A stretch of 38,753 nucleotides of DNA from Candidatus Amesbacteria bacterium GW2011_GWA1_47_20 (GTDB lineage: Bacteria > Patescibacteriota > Microgenomatia > CAZETR01 > Amesbacteraceae). The DNA lies in assembly GCA_001002405.1 (NCBI GenBank), contig LCOA01000001.1, positions 1-38,753 on the forward strand. Direction: 5' to 3'. This document shows, one piece after another, positions 1 to 7,118 of the stretch. Made by a program: the position numbers and the translations under genes. Positions within the stretch are counted from its first letter, which is position 1. Each line of letters begins with the position of its first letter. The notes under the pieces were generated by a model that had not been told where the DNA came from, ran no database searches, and saw only the letters and a list, made by a program, of their open reading frames with translations.

Positions 1-1
1 C

Positions 2-121
2 CTACTCATAGGAGAATTGCTTTCCCGCTCTCCTCTGGCCCGTAAAATCGTCCTGGGCACTTTCGCTCTGGCCTTCATTATTTTTCTCTCCCTCTTCGCC
101 CGGGGATATTGGGTAGGTTGA
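2..121 (+). CDS. C-terminal end of a membrane protein (5' end outside window)
   Basis: An open frame enters from the left edge and ends at a TGA at 119-121. The 39 visible residues hold one hydrophobic stretch (GTFALAFIIFLSLFARGYW) typical of a last transmembrane helix with a short tail. The family cannot be told from so little. Its last codons lie inside a 39-bp sequence that recurs just before the GT2 gene at 1650. The two genes may therefore once have been adjacent, with the ATPase segment between them inserted later; that is inference. Confidence that this is coding is moderate. Confidence 0.55.
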   Translation, partial: LLIGELLSRSPLARKIVLGTFALAFIIFLSLFARGYWVG

Positions 122-127
122 ACTGAA
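89..127 (+). repeat. 39-bp imperfect direct repeat, left copy
   Basis: This stretch matches 1616-1654 at 35 of 39 positions. The left copy holds the last codons and stop of the truncated membrane-protein gene. The two copies bracket about 1.5 kb containing the AAA ATPase and a set of hairpins. The pair could be an insertion-generated duplication or the remnant of a duplicated gene end. Confidence 0.75.
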
Positions 128-149
128 AACAAATCGTTAATTGTTTTCA

Positions 150-178
150 TTGACAGTGAAAACTATTTATAGTATAGT
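150..178 (+). promoter_or_regulatory. Sigma-70-type promoter of the AAA ATPase gene
   Basis: A perfect -35 box TTGACA (150-155) is followed after exactly 17 bp by TATAGT (173-178). Only 9 bp separate the -10 box from the ATG at 188, so transcription should begin at or within about 3 bases of the start codon. This would give a leaderless or near-leaderless mRNA. It is the closest match to consensus in the window. Confidence 0.75.
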
Positions 179-187
179 TACATTATT

Positions 188-1453
188 ATGACGAAAGACC
201 TTTTATCTTCAGTATTAAAAGAGCAGTTTGAAGCTTTTCAATCCCGGGACTTAGGCATTGAAAGGGAAGTTTTGGATCAACTCGGTGATATTGTCGCAAC
301 GCCTCAAATTACGGTTATCACTGGTTTACGGAGAGTAGGAAAGTCCACATTGCTCGCACAACTAGCCAGTAAATATCTCGACGGTGAGTATTATTTTGTC
401 AACTTTGAAGACGAGCGGCTTTTGCATTTTCAAGTCCAGGATTTTGATCTAATGTATGAAACATTGATTAGTCTATATGGAGAAAAAAAGACGTTTCTGT
501 TTGATGAAATCCAGAATGTGCCGGAATGGGAACGGTTTGTCCGCCGTCTTCATGACCAAGGGTATAAATTTGTTGTTACCGGTTCGAATGCTTCATTGTT
601 AAGTCAAGAACTGGGTACCCGGTTGACAGGCCGTTCTGTCAGAGTAGAGCTTTTCCCTTTCTCATTCCGGGAGTTTTTACAGTTCCACAAAGTAAAGATC
701 CCCAGCTTAAAGGTTCTAACTACAAAAGAAAGAGGCCGACTTCTTAAACTTTCAGGTGAGTATTTAGCTTCCGGCGGAATTCCGGATGCATTAAAGTATC
801 CCGAGCTCGCAATCCACAAGACGCTTTATGATGACGTGCTATATCGTGACATCGCGGCCCGTTACAAGCTCGATAACGTCAAAAGTTTAAAAGAGTTGAC
901 CTTTTATTTGGTAAGCAATATTTCTACCCTGGTTTCGTTTAATAAACTCAAAGAGCTTCTTAAGTTAGGAAGCGTCAATACTGTCAAAAGTTATATTGAC
1001 CACCTAGAAAACAGTTGGTTGTTTTTTGTGGTTAATAAATATGCGTATTCCGTTAAAGAACAACAGATCGCGGCCAAGAAGATTTACAGCATTGATACGG
1101 GATTATCCCAGTCAGTAGGATTCAGTTTTTCTGAAAATAAGGGGAAACTTATGGAAAACATAGTGTTCTTACAGCTAAAAAGAAAGAATCAAGACATTTA
1201 TTATTACAAAACGACTCAAGATTTTGAAGTAGATTTCTTTTTACCCAGGGAAAGTACGTTAATCCAAGTATCACAGTATTTTAATGCAAAAGATTCAAAA
1301 GAACGGGAATTAAGAGCCCTAGCCGCCGCTTCCGTCGAACAGAAAAAACCCACCAAATTAATCCTTGTGACCGAGGGAGAAAAACAAAATATTGAGCGGG
1401 AGGGCTTTCATATTGAAGTCGTTCCACTCTACGAGTGGTTATTAAAAGTTTAG
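188..1453 (+). CDS. AAA_14 / DUF4143 family ATPase
   Basis: A 421-residue ATP-binding protein of the AAA_14 plus DUF4143 family, common in archaea and CPR bacteria and still without a firm function. The P-loop (GLRRVGKST, residues 46-54), Walker B (FLFDEIQ, 103-109), a sensor-like TGSNA (131-135) and the family motif GTRLTGR (143-149) are all present. The C-terminal third carries the DUF4143 part, ending in a nuclease-like EVDFF...LIQVS stretch where the usual lysine position is occupied by serine. The gene is unrelated to glycan synthesis, has its own consensus promoter and lies between direct repeats. It is probably an independent accessory cargo gene. Length is normal for the family, and the ATG fits the promoter placement. 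Confidence 0.9.
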   Translation: MTKDLLSSVLKEQFEAFQSRDLGIEREVLDQLGDIVATPQITVITGLRRVGKSTLLAQLASKYLDGEYYFVNFEDERLLHFQVQDFDLMYETLISLYGEKKTFLFDEIQNVPEWERFVRRLHDQGYKFVVTGSNASLLSQELGTRLTGRSVRVELFPFSFREFLQFHKVKIPSLKVLTTKERGRLLKLSGEYLASGGIPDALKYPELAIHKTLYDDVLYRDIAARYKLDNVKSLKELTFYLVSNISTLVSFNKLKELLKLGSVNTVKSYIDHLENSWLFFVVNKYAYSVKEQQIAAKKIYSIDTGLSQSVGFSFSENKGKLMENIVFLQLKRKNQDIYYYKTTQDFEVDFFLPRESTLIQVSQYFNAKDSKERELRALAAASVEQKKPTKLILVTEGEKQNIEREGFHIEVVPLYEWLLKV

Positions 1454-1506
1454 AATGTGATGAAACACAAAGAAAATATTAATTTATCCCCCTTCGCAGA
1501 AAACCG

Positions 1507-1520
1507 CGGGCGTAAGCCCG
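1507..1520. repeat. Hairpin, 5-bp stem (CGGGC/GCCCG)
   Basis: CGGGC-GTAA-GCCCG is a perfect 5-bp stem with a 4-base loop. It shares its core and loop (GGGCGTMAGCCC) with the longer hairpin at 1589-1608, so the two look like copies of one element. Confidence 0.6.
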
Positions 1521-1543
1521 AGGATGAATGCGAAGAAATTTCT

Positions 1544-1573
1544 GCTTCGGAGGGATTTCGCTCCCGACGAAGC
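1544..1573. repeat. Imperfect 12-bp hairpin
   Basis: GCTTCG at 1544-1549 pairs with CGAAGC at 1568-1573, and GGGA pairs with TCCC inside it. A 2-base internal mismatch separates the two stem parts, around a 6-base loop. It lies between the two GGGCGTMAGCCC hairpins. Confidence 0.55.
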
Positions 1574-1588
1574 AGCAGGGAGAAGATA

Positions 1589-1608
1589 CCCCGGGCGTCA
1601 GCCCGGGG
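1589..1608. repeat. Perfect 8-bp GC hairpin
   Basis: CCCCGGGC-GTCA-GCCCGGGG is a perfect 8-bp stem with a 4-base loop. It is followed by AGCTTCATCC rather than a T-run, so it is not a standard intrinsic terminator. It could still attenuate read-through from the ATPase gene into the glycan genes. Confidence 0.6.
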
Positions 1609-1615
1609 AGCTTCA

Positions 1616-1654
1616 TCCCTCTTCGCCCGAGGATATTGGGTAAGTTAAAATGAA
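1616..1654 (+). repeat. 39-bp imperfect direct repeat, right copy
   Basis: Right partner of 89-127, with 4 mismatches. Here the repeat runs into the ATG (1650) of the GT2 gene. In the left copy the equivalent of that ATG is CTG. The right copy therefore supplies the start codon of the downstream gene. Confidence 0.75.
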
Positions 1655-2441
1655 GCCCAAATTATCAATCATAGTTCCAATTTATAAACAAGGGAAAACT
1701 ATCGAGAAAGACTTACGCCGTATCAAACAAGTGCTAAACAAACTTCGATATTCCTCCGAGTTAATAGCGGTAGTCGATGGATATGTAGACGACTCATTCA
1801 AGAACGCCTCCAGAGTACCCGGGGTCAAAGTGGTGGGATACCCAACCAATAAAGGCAAAGGCCACGCCGTACGGTTTGGCATGGCCAAAAGCAGGGGAAA
1901 CATAATCGCCTTTATCGATTCGGGAATGGATATTAATCCCAATGGACTCTCCATGATTTTGGAACATTTTGAGTGGTATAACGCAGACATCATCGTCGGT
2001 TCAAAACGTCACCCGGTCTCTAAAGTTAATTACCCCTGGCAGCGCCGGATCTTGTCCTGGGGATATCAAATGGGCGTTAGAACTTTGTTTGGCTTAAACG
2101 TTAGAGACACCCAAGTTGGTCTAAAGTGCTATCGTCGTGAAGTTCTAGAAAAAGTAATGCCCAGGCTTATAGTCAAAAACTTCGCATTTGACATTGAAAT
2201 ATTAGCAGTGGCTTACCACTTGGGATTCAAAAGGATTTTTGAAGCTCCTGTTGAGATAGAATTAGATTTTGGCAAGAACTCGATTGTTACCAGCTCAAAA
2301 CTTTTTATTTTTGCGTATAACATGGCCGTTGATACCCTAGCCATTTTTTATCGTCTACACATCTTGAGATATTATGACGACGACAGCAAACGTAAATGGA
2401 GATTTGACCCAGAGCTTAATTTCCGGGTCAACACCACCTAA
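1650..2441 (+). CDS. Family 2 glycosyltransferase, DPM1/ALG5-like
   Basis: A 263-residue GT-A fold enzyme predicted to transfer a sugar from a nucleotide donor, probably to polyprenyl phosphate, on the cytoplasmic face. The N-terminus has the GT2 signature LSIIVPIYKQ, then VVDGYVDDS (41-49) and NKGKGHAVRFGM (67-78). The metal-binding region reads D90-S-G-M-D94 instead of the usual DAD, so activity should be checked. RDTQVGLKCY, close to the DTQxGxK motif of polyprenyl-phosphate glycosyltransferases, supports the subfamily. No C-terminal membrane domain is obvious. It is the first glycan gene after the ATPase segment, 248 bp before the GT-C gene. A polyprenyl-phosphate sugar would be the expected donor for the GT-C enzymes in this window. 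Confidence 0.88.
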   Translation: MKPKLSIIVPIYKQGKTIEKDLRRIKQVLNKLRYSSELIAVVDGYVDDSFKNASRVPGVKVVGYPTNKGKGHAVRFGMAKSRGNIIAFIDSGMDINPNGLSMILEHFEWYNADIIVGSKRHPVSKVNYPWQRRILSWGYQMGVRTLFGLNVRDTQVGLKCYRREVLEKVMPRLIVKNFAFDIEILAVAYHLGFKRIFEAPVEIELDFGKNSIVTSSKLFIFAYNMAVDTLAIFYRLHILRYYDDDSKRKWRFDPELNFRVNTT

Positions 2442-2689
2442 TAGCTCTCGACATATTAAAGTTTCTCCTTCAAAGTGATCACCTCCGTCCTTGTAACTGT
2501 GGGCCAAAATTTCCCATGCCAAGCCTTTCCGTTCCGACCAGTTTTTCCTCAAAAACTCTCTACAGTGATATTACTGGCAAAATACTTCACAGAGATACCA
2601 AATACTTATCCAGCTCCGGTAGCGCGCGTGTCGCCACATATATGCCCCTAAACTTTTATACATTGCCTTTTTAAACTATAATTACAATC
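2442..2689. other. Intergenic region before the GT-C gene
   Basis: About 248 bp without a convincing gene. It holds the promoter-like sequence at 2655-2682. On the minus strand, roughly 2570 down to 2441, a 43-codon stretch reads with protein-like composition (for example HSYKDGGDHFEGETL). It has only a TTG start and runs antisense into the GT2 gene. It may be a gene fossil or chance. No RNA gene or terminator is visible. Confidence 0.4.
2655..2682 (+). promoter_or_regulatory. Putative promoter of the 2690 GT-C gene
   Basis: A perfect -10 box TATAAT (2677-2682) has a weak -35 TTTATA (2655-2660) 16 bp upstream. The -10 ends 7 bp before the ATA codon at 2690. That is the same spacing at which other units in the window place their ATG. 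Confidence 0.5.
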
Positions 2690-4225
2690 ATAAATCTAAA
2701 CAAAAACTTACTAGTTATAATATTAACTGTGGGGAGTGTGTTATGGAACGGGAGCGTTTTTTTACCTTACGCCAAAAGCATAAATCAAGACATCAGACTT
2801 TTTGGAGCTCACCACAACGATGGAGTTAACAATATTGCTCTCATAAAAAGCCTGCAATATTCTCTCCCTCCCATGGATCCAAATTACTCTGGCAGGGTCA
2901 TTAAGAATTATCACTATTTTATTAATCTGATCTTAGCCGCAATACAAAAGGTTACTCAAATAGATCCCTTTATCTTGTATTTTGGTATTGCCCCGACAGT
3001 CATGATTATTATTCTGTCAATTCTTGTCTACTTTTTCGTTCTGACCCAAGCCGGAAAATTGCCCGCGGTTTTAGCCATCCTATTTGTTAATTTTTTAGGA
3101 AATTACTATTATCTGGGCCCACTTTTAGGATCGGTTAATCTCCATCCTTCCATCGCTTGGATGGATGAATACTCTACTCGCCTGGTAAATTACCAGCTCC
3201 TCTCTTCTTACATTCTGCTCATGGTTTTACTCCTGTTTTTAATCCGTCGTCGGCCGGCTGTTTTAGTCGGACTAATATCCGGACTGCTCATGGGATTCAA
3301 AGTTTACGCCTGGATTCTCTGGGAACTGGGGCTCTTAGCCTTTTCTTGGCGGAACAAATATTTTTTTCGCGCGTTTCTTTGGTCAGTGCTTTTTTCTCTT
3401 CCTGTCGGTTGGCTTTTATATCAACCTGGCGGGCAGGCCACCTTTATTTTTAAGCCGTTATGGATAATCAAATCTATGTATGAAAGCCCGGATAGATTTA
3501 ATCTTGTCGCTTGGGAGCTAGCTCGGCAAACATATTTATCCATTCGTAATTATTTGGGCATTTTTAAGCTCTACTTTCAGGGAGTGGTGGCCTTTTTAAT
3601 TATTAACTTCGGCCCCCGGCTCCTGGGGTTTTTTGCTCCCAAAAATTACCTTCTTAAAATCTTGACTTTTTTGGGAATTATTTTGCCTCTACTTCTAGCC
3701 CAAAGCGGTAGCAGCTGGAACGTCATCCAATTTAGCTATTATTCCGTTTTTTTCCTAAGTCTGCTTTTAGCCATCTCTCTCTCACGCTTTCCCCGACTCG
3801 TAGTTGTCCTATTTATTTTAATTTCCCTCCCCTCGGCGCTTTATATCAACTCCCAATATCTCAACCCACCTTACACAGTAAGTTATTCCCGTGGTTTCGT
3901 TCAAGCTCTCGATACTCTAGCCCGATTGCCTCAGGGAACAGTCTTGTCCCACCCATCATATTCCACCAATGCTGTTGTTTCGGCCTTGTCTAGCAAGCCG
4001 GTGTTCATTGCAGAAAGCATGATTTTAACATCATCCAGTATTGATACTAGACCCCGCCAACAATTCCGGGACAAATTTTTCTCAGGAATGACTTTACAAC
4101 CAAAAGATTTCTTGTCTGAAAATAATATTAGCTATATTATTTCTCCACAATATATTGACATCTCTAAATATATGCTTTTACCAATCTTCCAAAATTCCGA
4201 AGTTATAATATACTCAACACAATGA
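2690..4225 (+). CDS. GT-C type multi-membrane glycosyltransferase, probable ATA start
   Basis: An integral membrane protein of about 511 residues with roughly ten hydrophobic segments and a C-terminal soluble tail, the plan of GT-C enzymes. These use polyprenyl-phosphate sugars outside the membrane. An Asp/His-rich first loop (LFGAHHNDGVNN) follows the first helix, where GT-C catalytic acids usually lie. The first conventional start is GTG at 2729 (498 residues), but that cuts off most of a first membrane helix. The frame stays open upstream and encodes NLNKNLLVIILTV. An ATA at 2690 sits 7 bp after a TATAAT box and gives a complete helix. I therefore prefer 2690, with 2729 as alternative. No Shine-Dalgarno precedes either start. 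The stop overlaps the next gene's ATG (ATGA). The sugar transferred is unknown. Confidence 0.75.
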   Translation: MNLNKNLLVIILTVGSVLWNGSVFLPYAKSINQDIRLFGAHHNDGVNNIALIKSLQYSLPPMDPNYSGRVIKNYHYFINLILAAIQKVTQIDPFILYFGIAPTVMIIILSILVYFFVLTQAGKLPAVLAILFVNFLGNYYYLGPLLGSVNLHPSIAWMDEYSTRLVNYQLLSSYILLMVLLLFLIRRRPAVLVGLISGLLMGFKVYAWILWELGLLAFSWRNKYFFRAFLWSVLFSLPVGWLLYQPGGQATFIFKPLWIIKSMYESPDRFNLVAWELARQTYLSIRNYLGIFKLYFQGVVAFLIINFGPRLLGFFAPKNYLLKILTFLGIILPLLLAQSGSSWNVIQFSYYSVFFLSLLLAISLSRFPRLVVVLFILISLPSALYINSQYLNPPYTVSYSRGFVQALDTLARLPQGTVLSHPSYSTNAVVSALSSKPVFIAESMILTSSSIDTRPRQQFRDKFFSGMTLQPKDFLSENNISYIISPQYIDISKYMLLPIFQNSEVIIYSTQ

Positions 4226-5322
4226 ATATTTTAATCCTTGATTGGCGCGACCCGAAAAATCCTCGCTCCGGGGGAGCAGAGGTCATAACATTCAAATACG
4301 CAAAACATTGGGCTAGAACTGGTCATTCAGTATGTTGGATATGCAATACTTTTCCAGGATGCTCTCGCAACGAAATGTTATCTGGAGTTAAATTTATTAG
4401 GGTGAGTCCAAACTTAGGATTCACTGTGTTTGAACTAATATTTACGTACCCGCTATTTCTATCCGCAGCGATTCTCAAAGCGTTTCGTCTAATCCATACA
4501 CAGAAGATAGATATGGTTATTGATGAAATTCACGGCCTGCCCTTTTTTACCCCATTTTATTCCAGAGCTAGAAATGTGCTTTTGGTTTGTGAAGTGGCGG
4601 GACCCATTTGGGACAAAATGTTTCCATTCCCAATTAGTTTAATTGGTAAATTCCTAGAAAAAGTTATTTATTACGTTTACCACAATACCGAAACTTGGGC
4701 CATATCACAAAATACCAAGAAAGATATATTTGATTTAAATAAAAACTCCAATATTAAAATTCTCCCCTTAGGAATTGATTTTAAAAAACGACCAAATGTT
4801 AAGAAATTTTCATTTCCCTCAGCTGTTTTCTTGGGTAGATTGGTAAAAATGAAAGGGGTTGAATCGGCGATTGCTGCTGCTGCTGATATAGCGAAGAAAT
4901 TACCTAAATTTCATCTGTATATTATTGGCTTGGCAGGAAATGAATATTTAGATTTTTTAAAAAATCTGGCATTTGACTTAAAAATAAGCAAAAATGTCAC
5001 CTTTTGCGGAAGACTGACCGAAGAGGCCAAATATAAACTGTTAGCCCAGTGCCATTTTTTACTGCACCCATCTTACAAAGAAGGCTTTGGGCTGACAGTC
5101 TTGGAAGCGGGCCTTATGGGGACGCCAACAATAGCGCGTACTGGTAGTAGTTTGGACAATTTGATTACCCACGCTCATAACGGATTAATATTTACAAATA
5201 ATCAAAATATAAGTAATCTTTTTATAAATTATTATTCTCGTCAACAGTATCAAAAACTTCAAAAAGGTGCCACGAAACTTGCAACTAGATATTTATGGAA
5301 CAAAATTTTAACAAAATTATGA
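4222..5322 (+). CDS. Family 4 glycosyltransferase (GT-B)
   Basis: A 366-residue retaining GT4 enzyme, cytoplasmic or peripheral to the membrane. The N-terminal Rossmann domain starts MNILILDWRD and has the glycine-rich acceptor loop SGGAE (16-20). The C-terminal nucleotide-sugar domain has AVFLGRLVKMKG near 201-212 and an intact E-x7-E motif (E287 to E295 in KEGFGLTVLE). The start overlaps the previous stop by 4 bp and the end overlaps the carbamoyltransferase start by 4 bp, so the three genes should be translationally coupled. Length is usual. Donor and acceptor cannot be inferred from sequence alone. Confidence 0.92.
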   Translation: MNILILDWRDPKNPRSGGAEVITFKYAKHWARTGHSVCWICNTFPGCSRNEMLSGVKFIRVSPNLGFTVFELIFTYPLFLSAAILKAFRLIHTQKIDMVIDEIHGLPFFTPFYSRARNVLLVCEVAGPIWDKMFPFPISLIGKFLEKVIYYVYHNTETWAISQNTKKDIFDLNKNSNIKILPLGIDFKKRPNVKKFSFPSAVFLGRLVKMKGVESAIAAAADIAKKLPKFHLYIIGLAGNEYLDFLKNLAFDLKISKNVTFCGRLTEEAKYKLLAQCHFLLHPSYKEGFGLTVLEAGLMGTPTIARTGSSLDNLITHAHNGLIFTNNQNISNLFINYYSRQQYQKLQKGATKLATRYLWNKILTKL

Positions 5323-7118
5323 CTAAACCAATATATATTTTAGGAATCCATGACGGCCATTGTGCCACTGCATCTCTTTTAAAAAATGGCGAGATAATAA
5401 GTTCTGTTAGTGAGGAAAGATTTCTAGCGATCAAAAATTATATAGGTTTTCCCTATAAAGCAATTGACTATTTACTTAAATCCGAGGGTATAACAGGAAA
5501 AGATTTGGCCATGGTGGTACTTCCCTTGCGATGGGGGCTGCCGGTATTTAGTGAGAATGTGGTTTTAAACAACGACCCAATATTAAAATTAGCCAACGCT
5601 CTTTATATCCCCCTTGGATCCGTTCGCAGTCTGTGGGGCAGCTTAGAATATCAGTTTCCAATTTTAAACAATCTAGCAAGACCTTTGTACCGGATAGCAT
5701 TTAGATTAATATGCGGAAAGACAATTTCTGAAAAAAAGAAATTCATAGCTAAATATTTAAAAATTGATGTATCCAAAATTAATAATTACGAACATCATGC
5801 GTCGCATGCAGCAGCTGCTTATTACGCTAGTTCATTTAATCATGAGGACGCATTGGTCCTATCTATAGACGGCGAAGGAGATTTACTTTGTGCATCGGTT
5901 AGTACGGTGCGTAATGGAGAATGGGAAAGATTAGCAGAAACTACAGCGAATGCCTCGTTAGGTCTAGTATATCAAGAAGTTACGGGGTATTTGGGGATGA
6001 AGCGAGGAGAGCATGAATATAAAGTAATGGGTTTGGCTCCATATGCAAAAGACTATGGTGTAAGCCCGGTGTTTCGAAAAATAAAAGATTTAATTATTTT
6101 GGATCCCTACAATCCTCTGCGTTTCAAATCCAAGTTTGACGTTCATTATATTTCGAAGTTTTTGCATACCAAAATGAAAGAACAACGTTTTGATTATATT
6201 GCTGGGGCATTTCAAAAATTGACCGAAGACCGGATTTGCGAATGGGTGAAAGCGGCTATTAAACAGACAGGACTGACAACTGTTTGTATCGGAGGCGGAG
6301 TAGCGATGAATGTTAAAGCCAATTTGAAGATTAGTGAGATATCAGAACTTAGGAAATTTTTTCCTTGTCCAAGTGCAGGCGACGAATCGACTCAAATAGG
6401 GGCTTGTTATCTAGGCTATATGGATTATTGTCGCCAAAATAAAATTGTCCCAAATATCAAATCCCTGGGTTCACTCTATTTAGGTCCATCTTTCACTAAT
6501 ACTCAAATAAAAGAGTTTTTAATGAAGAACCATTATTTTTCCAAATACAAAATAAAATATGTTGGCGAAATAGAAAAAGAAATCGCACAACTTCTGGCTA
6601 GCAATAAAATAGTGGCAAATTTAGCAGGAAGAATGGAGTGGGGCGCCCGGGCTTTGGGTAACCGTAGTATATTAGCCAATCCATCCAACATAGATACAGT
6701 GAGAATAATAAATGATCAGATGAAAATGCGGGATTTCTGGATGCCATTTACTCCATCAATTCTCAAAGAACGTGGTAAGAAATATGTTATTAATTTTAAA
6801 AATATTCTTGCACCTTATATGATTATGACCTTTAATTCGACAATAACAGCTCAAAAACAAATCAATGCTGCGATACATCCTTCCGATTTTACTGTGCGGC
6901 CACAATTGGTAGATAAGGACTGGAATCCACGATATCATAAAATTATTTCTGAATTTGAAAAACTTTCGGGTATTGGAGCAGTTTTAAATACGTCGTTTAA
7001 CCTCCATGGTTTACCGATAGTCCTGGGTCCCCAAGAAGCAATACATGCTTTTGAGAATTCTGGACTTGAATATTTAGTGTTAGAAAACTATTTAATTTGC
7101 AAAAACTCTAGTCAATAA
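5319..7118 (+). CDS. Carbamoyltransferase, NodU/CmcH/TobZ family
   Basis: A 599-residue O-carbamoyltransferase that would carbamoylate a sugar or other hydroxyl using carbamoyl phosphate and ATP through a carbamoyl-adenylate. The N-terminal Kae1-like domain has LGIHDGHCA (8-16), the metal-binding NYEHHASHAA (156-165), SIDGEGD (182-188) and CIGGGVAMNVKAN (323-335). Next come CPSAGDESTQIGA (350-362) and GRMEWGARALGNRS (437-450). The C-terminal domain has NTSFNLHGLPIV (557-568). All hallmark motifs are intact. An ATG at 5295 is also in frame, but 5319 makes the ATGA overlap seen throughout the locus and begins right at the conserved domain. The 3' end overlaps the convergent GT2 gene by 27 bp. 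Context suggests it decorates the glycan made by this cluster. Confidence 0.95.
   Translation: MTKPIYILGIHDGHCATASLLKNGEIISSVSEERFLAIKNYIGFPYKAIDYLLKSEGITGKDLAMVVLPLRWGLPVFSENVVLNNDPILKLANALYIPLGSVRSLWGSLEYQFPILNNLARPLYRIAFRLICGKTISEKKKFIAKYLKIDVSKINNYEHHASHAAAAYYASSFNHEDALVLSIDGEGDLLCASVSTVRNGEWERLAETTANASLGLVYQEVTGYLGMKRGEHEYKVMGLAPYAKDYGVSPVFRKIKDLIILDPYNPLRFKSKFDVHYISKFLHTKMKEQRFDYIAGAFQKLTEDRICEWVKAAIKQTGLTTVCIGGGVAMNVKANLKISEISELRKFFPCPSAGDESTQIGACYLGYMDYCRQNKIVPNIKSLGSLYLGPSFTNTQIKEFLMKNHYFSKYKIKYVGEIEKEIAQLLASNKIVANLAGRMEWGARALGNRSILANPSNIDTVRIINDQMKMRDFWMPFTPSILKERGKKYVINFKNILAPYMIMTFNSTITAQKQINAAIHPSDFTVRPQLVDKDWNPRYHKIISEFEKLSGIGAVLNTSFNLHGLPIVLGPQEAIHAFENSGLEYLVLENYLICKNSSQ

Larger units (their letters stand above)
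1454..1649. other. Intergenic hairpin array between ATPase and GT2
   Basis: These 196 bp contain three inverted repeats and the right copy of the 39-bp direct repeat. A 63-codon open frame runs through them (1457-1648), but its product is hydrophilic and low in complexity, simply reading through the hairpins. I regard it as non-coding. No T-tract follows any hairpin, so a classical intrinsic terminator is not evident. REP-like repeats or an RNA-stability element fit better. Confidence 0.6.

Noticed and set aside
604-819. Open frames antisense to the ATPase and other clear genes
   Set aside because: They lie wholly within well-supported genes on the other strand and show no domain.
990-1012. 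Near-identical short sequence at about 993 and 20400 (tattgaccacctaga)
   Set aside because: Both encode YIDHLE-like helices in unrelated proteins; a 15-base match can arise by chance and has no further extension.
1589-1608. Intrinsic terminator
   Set aside because: The hairpin is strong but no T-tract follows on either strand.
1457-1648. 63-codon open frame between the ATPase and GT2
   Set aside because: It reads through hairpins and the direct repeat, its composition is low-complexity and charged, and it has no promoter or ribosome-binding site.
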